Assembly (NCBI GenBank): GCA_963975425.1
Contig: CAXBGS010000001.1
Span: forward strand, 434,001-498,000
Origin: CAXBGS01 sp963975425
Lineage (GTDB): Bacteria > Planctomycetota > Planctomycetia > Pirellulales > Pirellulaceae
Direction of reading: 5' to 3'
Length of the DNA: 64,000 nt
A program made the position numbers and the translations under genes. Each line of letters begins with the position of its first letter. Position 1 is the first letter of the stretch. The notes beneath the pieces are model-generated. The model was not told where the DNA came from, did not search any database, and saw only the letters and a list, made by a program, of their open reading frames with translations. Below, piece after piece: positions 16,680 through 25,618 of the stretch.

Positions 16680-18503
16680 TTAAGTAGCGACGGCGACCAT
16701 CGCCTTTAATGCATCGTCACTATGTCGTCCCACATATTGCACGAAGGTTTCGTCGGGCTCGCGTCGTTCCAAGTAGTTCCCCACGATGGTTGCGAGCAGC
16801 GGTGGAATGTCGTCAAAGGCGACCGAGGAAAACAACAATCTGGCGATTCCCTGCCTCTGGCCCCATCCACCACCGAGATGCACGTGGTATCCATCGACCA
16901 TGTCGTCGCCTTGTTCGACTTTGCAGCCGAGCAGCCCGATGTCTCCGATGTAATGTTGTGCACAACTATGGTGACAGCCGGTCAAATGAATATTTAGCGG
17001 CTGATCCAATTGAAATTGGTTTTCCAAAACTTCGGCAATCGTCATGGCATGTGCCTTGGTATTGGAAGCGGCGAACTTGCAACCGGCACTACCGGTACAA
17101 GCCACCAATCCGGCGCGAAACGAACTCGCTTCGTAGCCCAACCCAAGCAAATCTAGCTCTCGCTTGACCGCATCGACGTCCGCATCGCGAATGTTCGGAA
17201 TCAGGACGTTTTGCCACACGGTAAATCGCAACTCACCGTTACCATACGTCTCGGCAATACTGCTTAGACCACGAGCCTGATCACTGGTGATTCGTCCGAC
17301 GGGTAACACGACACCGACGTATTGGCGTCCGACTTGTTTCTGCGGATGAAAACCGATGTGTCCCATCCGGTCCTCTTCGGTGGGGATCATCAACCGAGAC
17401 ACATCGACTCGCCTGAGCGTTGTGTCCAATTCTTTCTCTACGGCCGTGATGAACTTTTCGAATCCCCAGTCGTCCAGCACATATTTCAAGCGGGCTTTCT
17501 TGCGATCGGTGCGGTCGCCATTTTCGACGAACACACGAACGATCGCGCCGGCCACCTTGACGCATTCACTTGGCTTAAGCAGGACGCCGGTCGGCCGCGC
17601 GAAATCTTGGTGACCGGTGATGCCACCCAATGTCAACTGAAAATAGACGCCGGCTGGGAGGTCCTCGGATGCATGGTCGTGAGTCACTTCAACGGCGTGA
17701 AAACCAATGTCGTTCGTATCGTCGAGTGCACTGATCTGGCCACCACCATCAAACGCAATATTGAATTTGCGAGGCAATCCGTACATCTCGCGGTGGTTCA
17801 GAATGTAATGGTGCATCCGTTTGGCCAACGGAATCGTCTCGATCAATTCAGTTGTGTCGATTCCCGACAACGGACTGGCCGTGCAGTTGCGAATATTATC
17901 GCCGCCGCTGCCGAGACAAATGACGTCCAGGTCACGCAATCCGTACAAAATCTCCATGGCCTGGTCGGCCGGAATTTCGCGAAACTGTAGATTCGCTCGC
18001 GTCGTCACGTCGACGAATCCGCCAGCGCTGCGATCGGACAAATCTGCCATTCCCCGCAGTTGCCAACCGTGCAAGACTCCGCCGGGCAATCGCATGCGGC
18101 ACATGTAACTATTCTGTGCCGGAGCGACAAAAAACAAGCCGTGAAATTTTTGTAAAAAGACATCGGTCCCTTTGGGGAACTCACCCGCGTCGGCGCGGCT
18201 CTGCATTTCGTCCCACATATCAAGCGGGTTTTTTGCTTGTTTCGCTTTCTCTTCGTTGCAAAGTTTTTTTCCGGCCGACACGGTCTCGAGCTGCGCTTGT
18301 AGCGCAATGCGTTCGGGTCCAACCGGCATCGCCGCATCGTCGATCCTCGTACCGTTGGATGATAAGGTGACCGTGGAACCGGCTTGTCCGCCGCTGCCGC
18401 TAAGAATCGGCAGCCCGCTGACCGCACGCGCGACGTCGGCGCCAAATGCAAACCCGCTGAGGTACTGTTTTTGTTCTTCGCTAAAATCTTTCTTGGCATT
18501 CAT
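16680..18503 (-). CDS. nirA: Assimilatory nitrite reductase, NirA family (siroheme/4Fe-4S)
   Basis: 607 residues. The siroheme-[4Fe-4S] ligands are in CTGSAGC (about residues 469-475) and CHHSC (about 510-514). The duplicated ferredoxin-like/core arrangement of nitrite and sulfite reductases is visible (GFVDVTTRANLQFREI; GHIGFHPQKQVG). It reduces nitrite to ammonium with six electrons in the cytoplasm. It is about 100 residues longer at the N-terminus than plant-type NirA; that extension starts with FSEEQKQYLSGFAFG, echoing the start of the partner reductase downstream. The ATG at 18503 overlaps the nasC stop as ATGA and has AAGGAT upstream, so it is preferred to an in-frame upstream start. 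Sulfite as substrate cannot be excluded by sequence alone. Confidence 0.92.
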   Translation of the reverse strand: MNAKKDFSEEQKQYLSGFAFGADVARAVSGLPILSGSGGQAGSTVTLSSNGTRIDDAAMPVGPERIALQAQLETVSAGKKLCNEEKAKQAKNPLDMWDEMQSRADAGEFPKGTDVFLQKFHGLFFVAPAQNSYMCRMRLPGGVLHGWQLRGMADLSDRSAGGFVDVTTRANLQFREIPADQAMEILYGLRDLDVICLGSGGDNIRNCTASPLSGIDTTELIETIPLAKRMHHYILNHREMYGLPRKFNIAFDGGGQISALDDTNDIGFHAVEVTHDHASEDLPAGVYFQLTLGGITGHQDFARPTGVLLKPSECVKVAGAIVRVFVENGDRTDRKKARLKYVLDDWGFEKFITAVEKELDTTLRRVDVSRLMIPTEEDRMGHIGFHPQKQVGRQYVGVVLPVGRITSDQARGLSSIAETYGNGELRFTVWQNVLIPNIRDADVDAVKRELDLLGLGYEASSFRAGLVACTGSAGCKFAASNTKAHAMTIAEVLENQFQLDQPLNIHLTGCHHSCAQHYIGDIGLLGCKVEQGDDMVDGYHVHLGGGWGQRQGIARLLFSSVAFDDIPPLLATIVGNYLERREPDETFVQYVGRHSDDALKAMVAVAT

Positions 18504-20755
18504 ATTCGCTCTATCCTTACCGCACAATCTTTGTAGCTCGGCTGTCGGCTATGGGGGTCGAAATGGCGGAGTGTCAGTTGGTTGGTGGCTTCGTAGTGCA
18601 TTGGCATAAACGCTTGCCCTTTCGCCACCGTCGGCGTGACGCAGGCCGACGCGACCGCGGCCCCTCGGCGGGACTGAATACGAACCGGATCACCATTTTC
18701 AACACCGATCGTGTCGGCATCTTGGGGATTCATTTCGATGTAGGGTTCGTTGGGATACAACTTTCGCAACATCGGGCTTTGACTGGTGCGTGTCTGTGTG
18801 TGCCACTGGCTGACAGTGCCGCGGCCACTTAGCAGCATTATCGGATAGCTGTCGTCCGGCGGTTCCGGCAACGGCGAGACGTCATCGATCATCAGTCGTG
18901 CTCGTCCGCACTCATGAAAAAACTTGCCATCGGCAAACAGTCGACGGTGAGTCGAGGGTTGTTGACCATCGCTGGCATCGCTTTCGGTCCACGGCCACTG
19001 AATGCCGCCGCAAGCGTCGATGTGTGCATAGCCATCGATGCCGGTGATGTCACAGGCAGTGCCGCGACTGGCATTCTGCATGATGCGAAAAACCGATTCC
19101 GGCGAGTCCCATTTTGCGAACATCGGGCCGACACCCCAGTACTGAGCGATCGCGCGAAAGATCGAGAAATCAGCGAGGGCCTTGCCCGGCGCTTTCCGTA
19201 CTTTTTTCAAAAGTCCGTAACGGCGTTCGCTATTGATGAACGTCCCTTCTTTCTCGCCCCAACCGGCCGCGGGCAACAACAGATCGGCATGCCTGGCCGT
19301 CTCGGTCGTACGATACATATCTTGCACGACCAAGAAATCCAGTTTGTTCAGCAAGCCGCGAACATCTTCCTGATCGATCCAACTATGGGCGGGGTTGGTG
19401 GCGATAACCCACAGACCCTTGATCTCGTCGTTTCGAATCCCTTCCACGATGCGGTCATAGGACCAGCTGCCTTCGTGAGGAATTTCATCAACATCGATTC
19501 CAACCGCATCGGCAACTTTTTTTCGGTCACCGGCGTCTTCAAAACGGTGATGTCCGAACAGGTTCGTGGTGTTGCTCCAAAGCCGTGATCCCATGGCATT
19601 GCACTGGCCGGTAATACTGTTGGCCCCCGTTCCCGGACGACCGATGTTGCCGGTGATCAGTGCGATATTGATGATCGCTTGCGCCGTTCGTGTTCCCTGG
19701 TAACTTTGGTTCACGCCCATCGTCCACCACAACGAAACGGCTTTCCGCGTACCAATGATTTCGGCCGTCTTGCGAATCTGGTCAGCCGAGACACCGGCAT
19801 ACTGGGAAACAGATTCCGGTTTAAAAAACGAAACGTGTTCACGAAGTCGCTCGAAACCACTCGTATGAGCTTCGACAAAGGTTTCGTCGATCAAATCCTG
19901 CGAGATGAGATGATGCGTGATCGAATAGAGCAGAGCCAGATCGTTTTTGGGTTTCAGCTGTAAGTGTTCGGTCGCCGCCATCGCCGTTTCGGTTCGTCGA
20001 GGGTCGATGACAATGATCTCGGGATGATTGCGATTTCGGAGCACCCGTTCCCACATGATGGGGTGGCCGATGCAAGGATTGGATCCGACAAAAACTAAGC
20101 AGTCACTTTGCTCAAAGTCTTCGTATGTGTATGGCGGAGCATCAAAACCGAAAGACTCTTTGTATGCCGTCACCGCGGTGGCCATGCACTGCCGCGTGTT
20201 CCCATCGCCGTGCTTGATATTCATGCCAAATTTTGCGAGCGCGCCCAGCAACGCCATCTCTTCGCATGGCAACTGTCCGGTGCTCAAGAAAGCGACCGAG
20301 TCGTTACCGTGTTTCGATTGGATCGCTTTGAAACGATTCGTAAAAACACTCAATGCCTCGTCCCAGGTCACCGATTTCATCTCGCCATCGGGGCCACGAA
20401 TCAGCGGCGCCGTCGCCCGCTGATCCGAGTCCAAGACCCGCAGCGCCTCCCAGCCTTTCGGACACGCCATGCCAAGATTGACCGGATACACGGTCTCGGG
20501 TGTCAGCCCGACCGCTTCGTCATCGCGCAGATGCATCCGCAAACCGCAACCGGTCGCGCAGTAGCCACAGACCGCAGTGGTGGTCGTATCGGCATCCAGC
20601 GTCTCGTGAGTCATCCCGAGGCCGTGACGTCCGGGGTGCAACAACAACTCGCGGGTCATCTTTCCGGTCCGAGCGTGCAGCAGCGTCGGCAGCGAAAAAC
20701 CAGCTTTCGGACCGTCTTGGTCCGGTCCGTTGTCAACTTTGTCTGCGATGCTCAT
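18500..20755 (-). CDS. nasC: Assimilatory nitrate reductase catalytic subunit (NasC/NarB type)
   Basis: About 751 residues. A [4Fe-4S] site CGYCATGC (about 60-67) with a later Cys in ACPKGWE leads into a molybdopterin oxidoreductase core (GDGNTRQCMATA, VFVGSNPCIGHP, WTMGVNQSYQGT, NAMGSRL) and a C-terminal dinucleotide-binding domain. There is no Tat leader, so it is cytoplasmic, as expected for assimilatory enzymes. It reduces nitrate to nitrite with Mo-bis-MGD. It lacks the C-terminal [2Fe-2S] domain found in some NasA proteins. The frame is open to a TTG at 20788, but the ATG at 20755 is preferred. It sits between the ferredoxin/membrane-anchor gene and nirA, and its stop overlaps the nirA start. 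Confidence 0.93.
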   Translation of the reverse strand: MSIADKVDNGPDQDGPKAGFSLPTLLHARTGKMTRELLLHPGRHGLGMTHETLDADTTTTAVCGYCATGCGLRMHLRDDEAVGLTPETVYPVNLGMACPKGWEALRVLDSDQRATAPLIRGPDGEMKSVTWDEALSVFTNRFKAIQSKHGNDSVAFLSTGQLPCEEMALLGALAKFGMNIKHGDGNTRQCMATAVTAYKESFGFDAPPYTYEDFEQSDCLVFVGSNPCIGHPIMWERVLRNRNHPEIIVIDPRRTETAMAATEHLQLKPKNDLALLYSITHHLISQDLIDETFVEAHTSGFERLREHVSFFKPESVSQYAGVSADQIRKTAEIIGTRKAVSLWWTMGVNQSYQGTRTAQAIINIALITGNIGRPGTGANSITGQCNAMGSRLWSNTTNLFGHHRFEDAGDRKKVADAVGIDVDEIPHEGSWSYDRIVEGIRNDEIKGLWVIATNPAHSWIDQEDVRGLLNKLDFLVVQDMYRTTETARHADLLLPAAGWGEKEGTFINSERRYGLLKKVRKAPGKALADFSIFRAIAQYWGVGPMFAKWDSPESVFRIMQNASRGTACDITGIDGYAHIDACGGIQWPWTESDASDGQQPSTHRRLFADGKFFHECGRARLMIDDVSPLPEPPDDSYPIMLLSGRGTVSQWHTQTRTSQSPMLRKLYPNEPYIEMNPQDADTIGVENGDPVRIQSRRGAAVASACVTPTVAKGQAFMPMHYEATNQLTLRHFDPHSRQPSYKDCAVRIERI

Positions 20756-20804
20756 CTGATTCGTTTCATGCTTGAATTCGTCTGTCAAAGAACAGGTTCA
20801 CCGG

Positions 20805-22481
20805 TTACATCGTTCCTGGCATTCGATCGTGGACAACACTGCTGAAGTACAACCAACGCTCTGCCAATTCGCCAAGAAAGATCGCCGCGACTGCGATCGT
20901 TCCGACGCAACCGGCCAGCGTCGGCGATGCGAACACGGTCACGCCTGCGACCGCGAGCAAAACAGCGCCGACGATGCCCGTGGCTAGTCGAATCTTCGCA
21001 ATCGGCTCTAAATGTGCCGCGACGAGTTTTCTCGAGCGGCGATCATACGAGTCGCCTTGTCCGCGTGGATTCAACTGAATCGACCACTCCCAGGCGATCT
21101 TGCCACCAGCCGCCGCAGCGGCAATCCAGAACAACGAAACCGTTGTGAATTTCCCACCGTCGGTCATGCCACCGAGACTGGCGACGGCAGCGATTCCGAC
21201 GACCGCCGCGGTCCCATAAAACCTTAAAAGTGTCCGAGTGGGGCGCCATAGATGACGTCGCGTCACGATATAGATCATCGCACTGGTCATCAGCCCGGCA
21301 ACGCCGACGACAGCCGACAGCGACAACAACGCGGCGCCTGCCCACTGCGGAATCAGATCCGTGATGGTCGCCGGAATCCGATCAGCGAATACTGGCATCC
21401 ATAACAGACCCGTCGCAATGCTTAGCAAACCAACAAATTTTCCCAGCACGATTGCTTCTCGGCTAAGCCAGCTTGTGCGTAGCCCCAGAAAAACGCGCCA
21501 TGCTCTAAGTGGCTGACCCAAATGCAGCGCGGCGATGTTCAGTCCGACCATCCCGACCAACAACGACACAAGCGCGGTCCAGCGGGTCAACTCGGGCGAT
21601 TCCGTTCCGCTGAACACGATTGCGACAGCTCGTTCGACAACCAGCATGCCGACGGATACTTCGGTGGCGACTAACATGACCGCAAGCGGCCAGTGACTTT
21701 CGGCAACGTGGTCAATACCGATATCCTGCGGCGTGGATTCGGCATACGCAATCGTTTGTTCCGATAGATATCGGGTGGTCGGTTTGGTCAGTCGCGACAC
21801 GGGTGCGCCAGGGGCCAAACGCGAATTTCCCGAGGGAGCCATTTCACTTGAAACGGTCGTGATCTTGATCGCTTCGTTCGGACACGACTGAACACATGCG
21901 GGTGCTTCACCGACCGCCAATCGCTGATGACACATGTCACACTTACGAACGATCCCTAAGCGATCGCTGTATTGCGGAACCTCATACGGGCACATCATCG
22001 TGCAATATTTGCATCCGATGCATTGGTCATCCAGGTGTCGAACGATACCCGTGTCAGCATCCTTTTCGTACGCCTTAACCGGACATCCATTCAGACATCC
22101 TGGGTCTTCGCAGTGGTGGCAAGCGGTTGTGACGTGCTGTATTGCTGGTTCGTCGCCGCCAATGGTCAACGTGCCGACTCTTCGCCAACTTTCGTCTTCG
22201 TCCAAACCGTTCAGCGTGTGACACGCAACCACACAGGCCTTGCATCCGCTGCACTGATCCAGATCAACCTCGAACGCATACTGCTGGCCCGAGGCCGGTG
22301 GCGAAGCGGGCAACAAGCTTCGGTAGTATTTCGATTGCAGCGGCACAGCGGAAGGATCGTGAAGTCCTTGTTCATGCAATGCGCTGAACTGTTCCACCGC
22401 AGTCAGACTCTGTTGTTCATGCAGCAACTGACTGATCAAGTCAGGCGATCGCGTCACGACGGGAAGGGTGGATGTGGACAT
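20805..22481 (-). CDS. DmsB-like four-cluster ferredoxin fused to a DmsC-like membrane anchor
   Basis: About 558 residues. Residues 55-200 hold four Cys groups of the DmsB/NrfC type: CSGCKACVVAC, CHHCEDPGCLNGCP, CIGCKYCTMMCP, and CDMC with a later CVQSCP, so four [4Fe-4S] clusters. Residues 225-558 contain about eight hydrophobic helices as in DmsC-type quinol-oxidising anchors. No signal peptide precedes the Fe-S domain, so it faces the cytoplasm, where NasC is. The inferred role is to pass electrons from quinol to nitrate reductase. In known DMSO reductases the B and C parts are separate chains on the other side of the membrane. The ATG at 22481 is preferred to a TTG at 22496. Confidence 0.88.
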   Translation of the reverse strand: MSTSTLPVVTRSPDLISQLLHEQQSLTAVEQFSALHEQGLHDPSAVPLQSKYYRSLLPASPPASGQQYAFEVDLDQCSGCKACVVACHTLNGLDEDESWRRVGTLTIGGDEPAIQHVTTACHHCEDPGCLNGCPVKAYEKDADTGIVRHLDDQCIGCKYCTMMCPYEVPQYSDRLGIVRKCDMCHQRLAVGEAPACVQSCPNEAIKITTVSSEMAPSGNSRLAPGAPVSRLTKPTTRYLSEQTIAYAESTPQDIGIDHVAESHWPLAVMLVATEVSVGMLVVERAVAIVFSGTESPELTRWTALVSLLVGMVGLNIAALHLGQPLRAWRVFLGLRTSWLSREAIVLGKFVGLLSIATGLLWMPVFADRIPATITDLIPQWAGAALLSLSAVVGVAGLMTSAMIYIVTRRHLWRPTRTLLRFYGTAAVVGIAAVASLGGMTDGGKFTTVSLFWIAAAAAGGKIAWEWSIQLNPRGQGDSYDRRSRKLVAAHLEPIAKIRLATGIVGAVLLAVAGVTVFASPTLAGCVGTIAVAAIFLGELAERWLYFSSVVHDRMPGTM

Positions 22482-22573
22482 GAGTGCCAGTGACAACCTG
22501 GTTGCAGTGAATAAAGAATCAGTACTAAATCTCGCGGTGTTGGGACGTTCCGCATCAAGACTCGCGGCGCATG

Positions 22574-23440
22574 CTAAAAGAGCAGGGCGGTAACGCTCGT
22601 CAACTTGTCCTGTTGGTAAAAGGGAATCGCTAAAGCACCGGCCAGACCCTCGGGGTTACCGGATCGACCTGCGTACAAAAATGTTTCGTTTTCGGTCGTC
22701 GATGCCCCACCATGTTCGGCCGCGAGACCGGGCAAACCGGAATTGGCAGAAAGCTTGGTGCCGACAGTTAACTGCAAATCCAACGACAGTCCCGAATAGG
22801 AAGCTTGATCAAGCCTGAATCCCTCGCTGCTGCTCTGCCAGACTTCGAAACCTTGTGCCATCGGCGTGGACATGGCACTCATCAGCACGGCGACGCCGAT
22901 CAGTTCCTCGGCAGCGACTGGAATCCCGATCGCCACCTGAAGGTCTTCGGCCGACGCCCCCGCCGAACGCAGAAAGCCGGGATGGTTCGGCAGGTTGTCG
23001 TGAATCGTACTCCGCTGGGTTTCCCAGACCTGACCGGGCAATCCCAATCCTTTCTCAAAACGGATGAACGATGAAACATTCTGAAAACGTTCGAGGCCCG
23101 CGAAGTATCCATCCGTTAGTCGGACTTCCTCGTACGTTCCAACGGGGGTCCAGACTTCAAACACGCCCAGCAAATCGTTCGTCATCTTGGCCGCCACAAC
23201 AACGACCGAGACGACACGTCCGTCACGATAGACAGGTATCCCAAATGCCACGACTTCATCGCCGAGAACTTGTATGCCCGAGTGGACTTTCGGCTTGCCG
23301 GACTCGGCAACCGTAACCGCAACAACGTCCAGCGGCGACTCGCCATCACTGGGGCGAACTCTCGAGTCCCCGTCGACGTCGTACGCCCTGACATCGCAAA
23401 GAAACGAATTGGCAGAAAACTTTGGTAATACTAAAGTCAT
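22574..23440 (-). CDS. Protein of GAF-like repeats in the nitrate operon
   Basis: 288 residues with internal repeats. Three similar strands occur (FGIPVYRDGRVVSVVVV, IGIPVAAEELIGVAVLM, LAIPFYQQDKLTSVTALLF), and two copies of a linker (KGLGLPGQVWET and NSGLPGLAAEHG). This is the pattern of tandem GAF-like domains, the first one shortened at its N-terminus. There is no kinase, DNA-binding or output domain, and no membrane segment. A GAF-only protein, NreA of Staphylococcus, is a nitrate receptor, so a nitrate- or nitrite-sensing role is possible but is inference from position. It lies between nrtD and the ferredoxin gene in the same direction. Confidence 0.75.
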   Translation of the reverse strand: MTLVLPKFSANSFLCDVRAYDVDGDSRVRPSDGESPLDVVAVTVAESGKPKVHSGIQVLGDEVVAFGIPVYRDGRVVSVVVVAAKMTNDLLGVFEVWTPVGTYEEVRLTDGYFAGLERFQNVSSFIRFEKGLGLPGQVWETQRSTIHDNLPNHPGFLRSAGASAEDLQVAIGIPVAAEELIGVAVLMSAMSTPMAQGFEVWQSSSEGFRLDQASYSGLSLDLQLTVGTKLSANSGLPGLAAEHGGASTTENETFLYAGRSGNPEGLAGALAIPFYQQDKLTSVTALLF

Positions 23441-23554
23441 GATAATTCTGGAGGACAGGGCGAGTCTGAACGAACGATGGCCGTGTAAATTTCATGCGTC
23501 ATCGCAGCCACGACACGTGTTCGGCGCATCAACGATTCCATCAGTCGGGTTCAC

Positions 23555-24397
23555 TCAAGTGCCAGCCGTTTCGGCCTCCTTTTTCGCCTCCTCGTGCTGT
23601 TTCACTTCCGCTTGCATTTTTTGATGATCTTGATCTTCCAAGAACGAGATCATGTCACCGCGATAGTTGTAGTACTCGGGATGATCCAAGACGTCCGCGC
23701 GGACGCGCGGGCGATCGAAGGGCAATTCAAAAATCTTTCCGACCTTGGCACGCGGCCCGTTGGTCATCATCACGACTCGGTCGCTCATGAAGATCGCCTC
23801 GTCGACATCGTGGGTAATCATCAACGTCGTGACTTGATCCCGCATCAAAATCTCAAGCAGAATTTCTTGCAATTCCATTCGTGTCAGCGAATCGAGCATT
23901 CCGAAGGGCTCATCCAACAACAACATCTTTGGTTTCAGCGCGAACGCACGTGCGATACCGACGCGTTGTTGCATGCCCTGGCTTAAATCTGCGGCGCGCT
24001 TGTGCATACTGGCGCCGAGCCCGACGATCGTTAGGTAATACGCGACGATATCGTGCCGATCCTGCTTCGTACCATGCGGATAAACTTGCTTGACACCCAG
24101 CATTACGTTTTCGAATGCCGTCATCCAAGGCATTAAACAGGGTGATTGAAAGACGACGCCTCGGTCGGGACCTGGACCGTCGATCTCGTGATTGGCAACG
24201 ACGATCCCGCCATGGGTGATCGGGTTTAAACCTGCGACCATCGACAACACGGTGCTCTTGCCGCAGCCGGAATGACCAAGCAGACAGACGTACTCGCCCT
24301 GATCCATGTCCAGGTTAAAATCCTCGACAATCACGGCGGGACCCTTTTGCGTGTCGTACGTCTTGCCTAGACGATACATTTCGACGTATCCAGCCAT
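23555..24397 (-). CDS. nrtD: Nitrate ABC transporter ATPase (NrtD-like)
   Basis: 280 residues with Walker A GHSGCGKST (about residue 40), a Q-loop FQSPCLMPW, the ABC signature LSQGMQQRVG, Walker B LLLDEPFG and the His switch ITHDVDEA. These are the NrtD/SsuB/TauB group, and the phrase VFQSPCLMPWMTAFENV is typical of NrtD/CmpD. A charged C-terminal tail (from about 255) is rich in Glu, Lys and Gln. It energises nitrate/nitrite uptake together with NrtC and NrtB. Confidence 0.9.
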   Translation of the reverse strand: MAGYVEMYRLGKTYDTQKGPAVIVEDFNLDMDQGEYVCLLGHSGCGKSTVLSMVAGLNPITHGGIVVANHEIDGPGPDRGVVFQSPCLMPWMTAFENVMLGVKQVYPHGTKQDRHDIVAYYLTIVGLGASMHKRAADLSQGMQQRVGIARAFALKPKMLLLDEPFGMLDSLTRMELQEILLEILMRDQVTTLMITHDVDEAIFMSDRVVMMTNGPRAKVGKIFELPFDRPRVRADVLDHPEYYNYRGDMISFLEDQDHQKMQAEVKQHEEAKKEAETAGT

Positions 24398-24502
24398 ATA
24401 CGATTGTTGCCTCGTGTTACTTGTTGTTCGATTCGTTGACCGGTCCGAATCGGGTGGCCGCGAAACGAATCACGACTTTTCAACCGACCAGCCCGACCGG
24501 TG

Positions 24503-25447
24503 CTATACCGGTGAGTTCAATATTGCTTTCCTTGGCAGCTTCATGCTTTGCGGTTGCAAATCGGGAAGTTGCACGGCGGGAGTATCCGAAGTCGCTGCGC
24601 TGTCCTGGCGTGACTTTTGGCGGACGGCAACCAGATAATTTGTCACCGCGTTTCGCAAACCCTTGAATCGTTCGTTGTGATTCAGCGAGGTCTTGATGCG
24701 CGGTCGATTCAGCTCGACGGTGAACGCAGGACCCAATGAGGCGCACGGCCCGGGATTCAAAGGCACGATGCGGTCCGCGACCAAGATGGCCTCGTCGACG
24801 TCGTTGGTGATCATCACGCACGTCTGCCGTTCTTCCTCCCAAATCCTCAAAATCTCTTCTTGCATCACACTGCGTGTCAGGGCATCGAGAGCGGATAGTG
24901 GTTCGTCCAACAACAACACTTTGGGCTTCATCGCGAGAGTGCGAGCAAGGGATACACGCTGCCGCATGCCGCCGGACAATTCATGAGGGCGCCGATGAAT
25001 GGCGTGACTCAGACCAACCATCTCGATAAATCTTTCGATGTGATCTTTGCGTTCCCCTTTGGACCAATGCTTGAAGACGGTATCGACCGACAGCGCGATA
25101 TTGCCTCGCACGGTTAGCCAAGGCAGAAGCGAATAATTCTGAAAGACCAGGCCGCGTTCGGGGTCCGGTCCGGTGATGGGCTTACCGTCCATCAAGATTT
25201 CGCCGCTGTCGGGCAATTCCAGGCCGGCCAGCAATTGAGTGAATGTGGTCTTGCCGCTGCCGGAAAAGCCGACAACCGCCAAGAATTCGCCTTCACGGAC
25301 ATTTAAGTTGATGTTGTGAAGCACATCGGTCCGCGTCGCGCCACTGCCGTATCCTTTACAGACGCCACGCATCGACAAGATCGGAGCCGGCGGGGATTCG
25401 GTGAGTCTGGTTTCAACGCTCGGTCGAGTCAGGACTGCGGCATTCAT
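24503..25447 (-). CDS. nrtC: Nitrate ABC transporter ATPase (NrtC-like, without substrate-binding extension)
   Basis: 314 residues. Walker A GFSGSGKTT, Q-loop FQNYSLLPW, signature LSGGMRQRVS, Walker B LLLDEPLS and the switch residue region MITNDVDEA (Asn in place of the usual His in THDVDEA). Cyanobacterial NrtC has a C-terminal NrtA-like regulatory domain; here the protein ends soon after the ATPase domain, so that nitrate-responsive part is missing. The replaced switch His suggests that this half-site may be weak in hydrolysis, with NrtD as the active partner. It lies between nrtB and nrtD. Confidence 0.88.
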   Translation of the reverse strand: MNAAVLTRPSVETRLTESPPAPILSMRGVCKGYGSGATRTDVLHNINLNVREGEFLAVVGFSGSGKTTFTQLLAGLELPDSGEILMDGKPITGPDPERGLVFQNYSLLPWLTVRGNIALSVDTVFKHWSKGERKDHIERFIEMVGLSHAIHRRPHELSGGMRQRVSLARTLAMKPKVLLLDEPLSALDALTRSVMQEEILRIWEEERQTCVMITNDVDEAILVADRIVPLNPGPCASLGPAFTVELNRPRIKTSLNHNERFKGLRNAVTNYLVAVRQKSRQDSAATSDTPAVQLPDLQPQSMKLPRKAILNSPV

Positions 25448-25525
25448 ATCGTTTGCTTATTTTGATTTGCTAATGTAAAAGCCATCCGTGGCAGAGCTTT
25501 GGGCATTCCTTGCCGGTGCACAAAA

Positions 25526-25585
25526 AGATTCGATTCGAAATGATTCAAAACGATTCGATTCATAGCAATTCGATTCATTCGTTTC
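25526..25585. repeat. Cluster of short GATTCGATTC direct repeats
   Basis: In the 171-base gap between nrtC and nrtB, versions of (A/C)GATTCGATTC and AATTCGATTC recur at least three times in 60 bases, with ATGATTCAAAA between. This is the only repeat-rich stretch of the operon and could be a local expansion or part of an mRNA structure. No function is evident. Confidence 0.45.
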
Positions 25586-25618
25586 GCCGTTTCCATCCGT
25601 TTGCCCCAGGGCACATCG

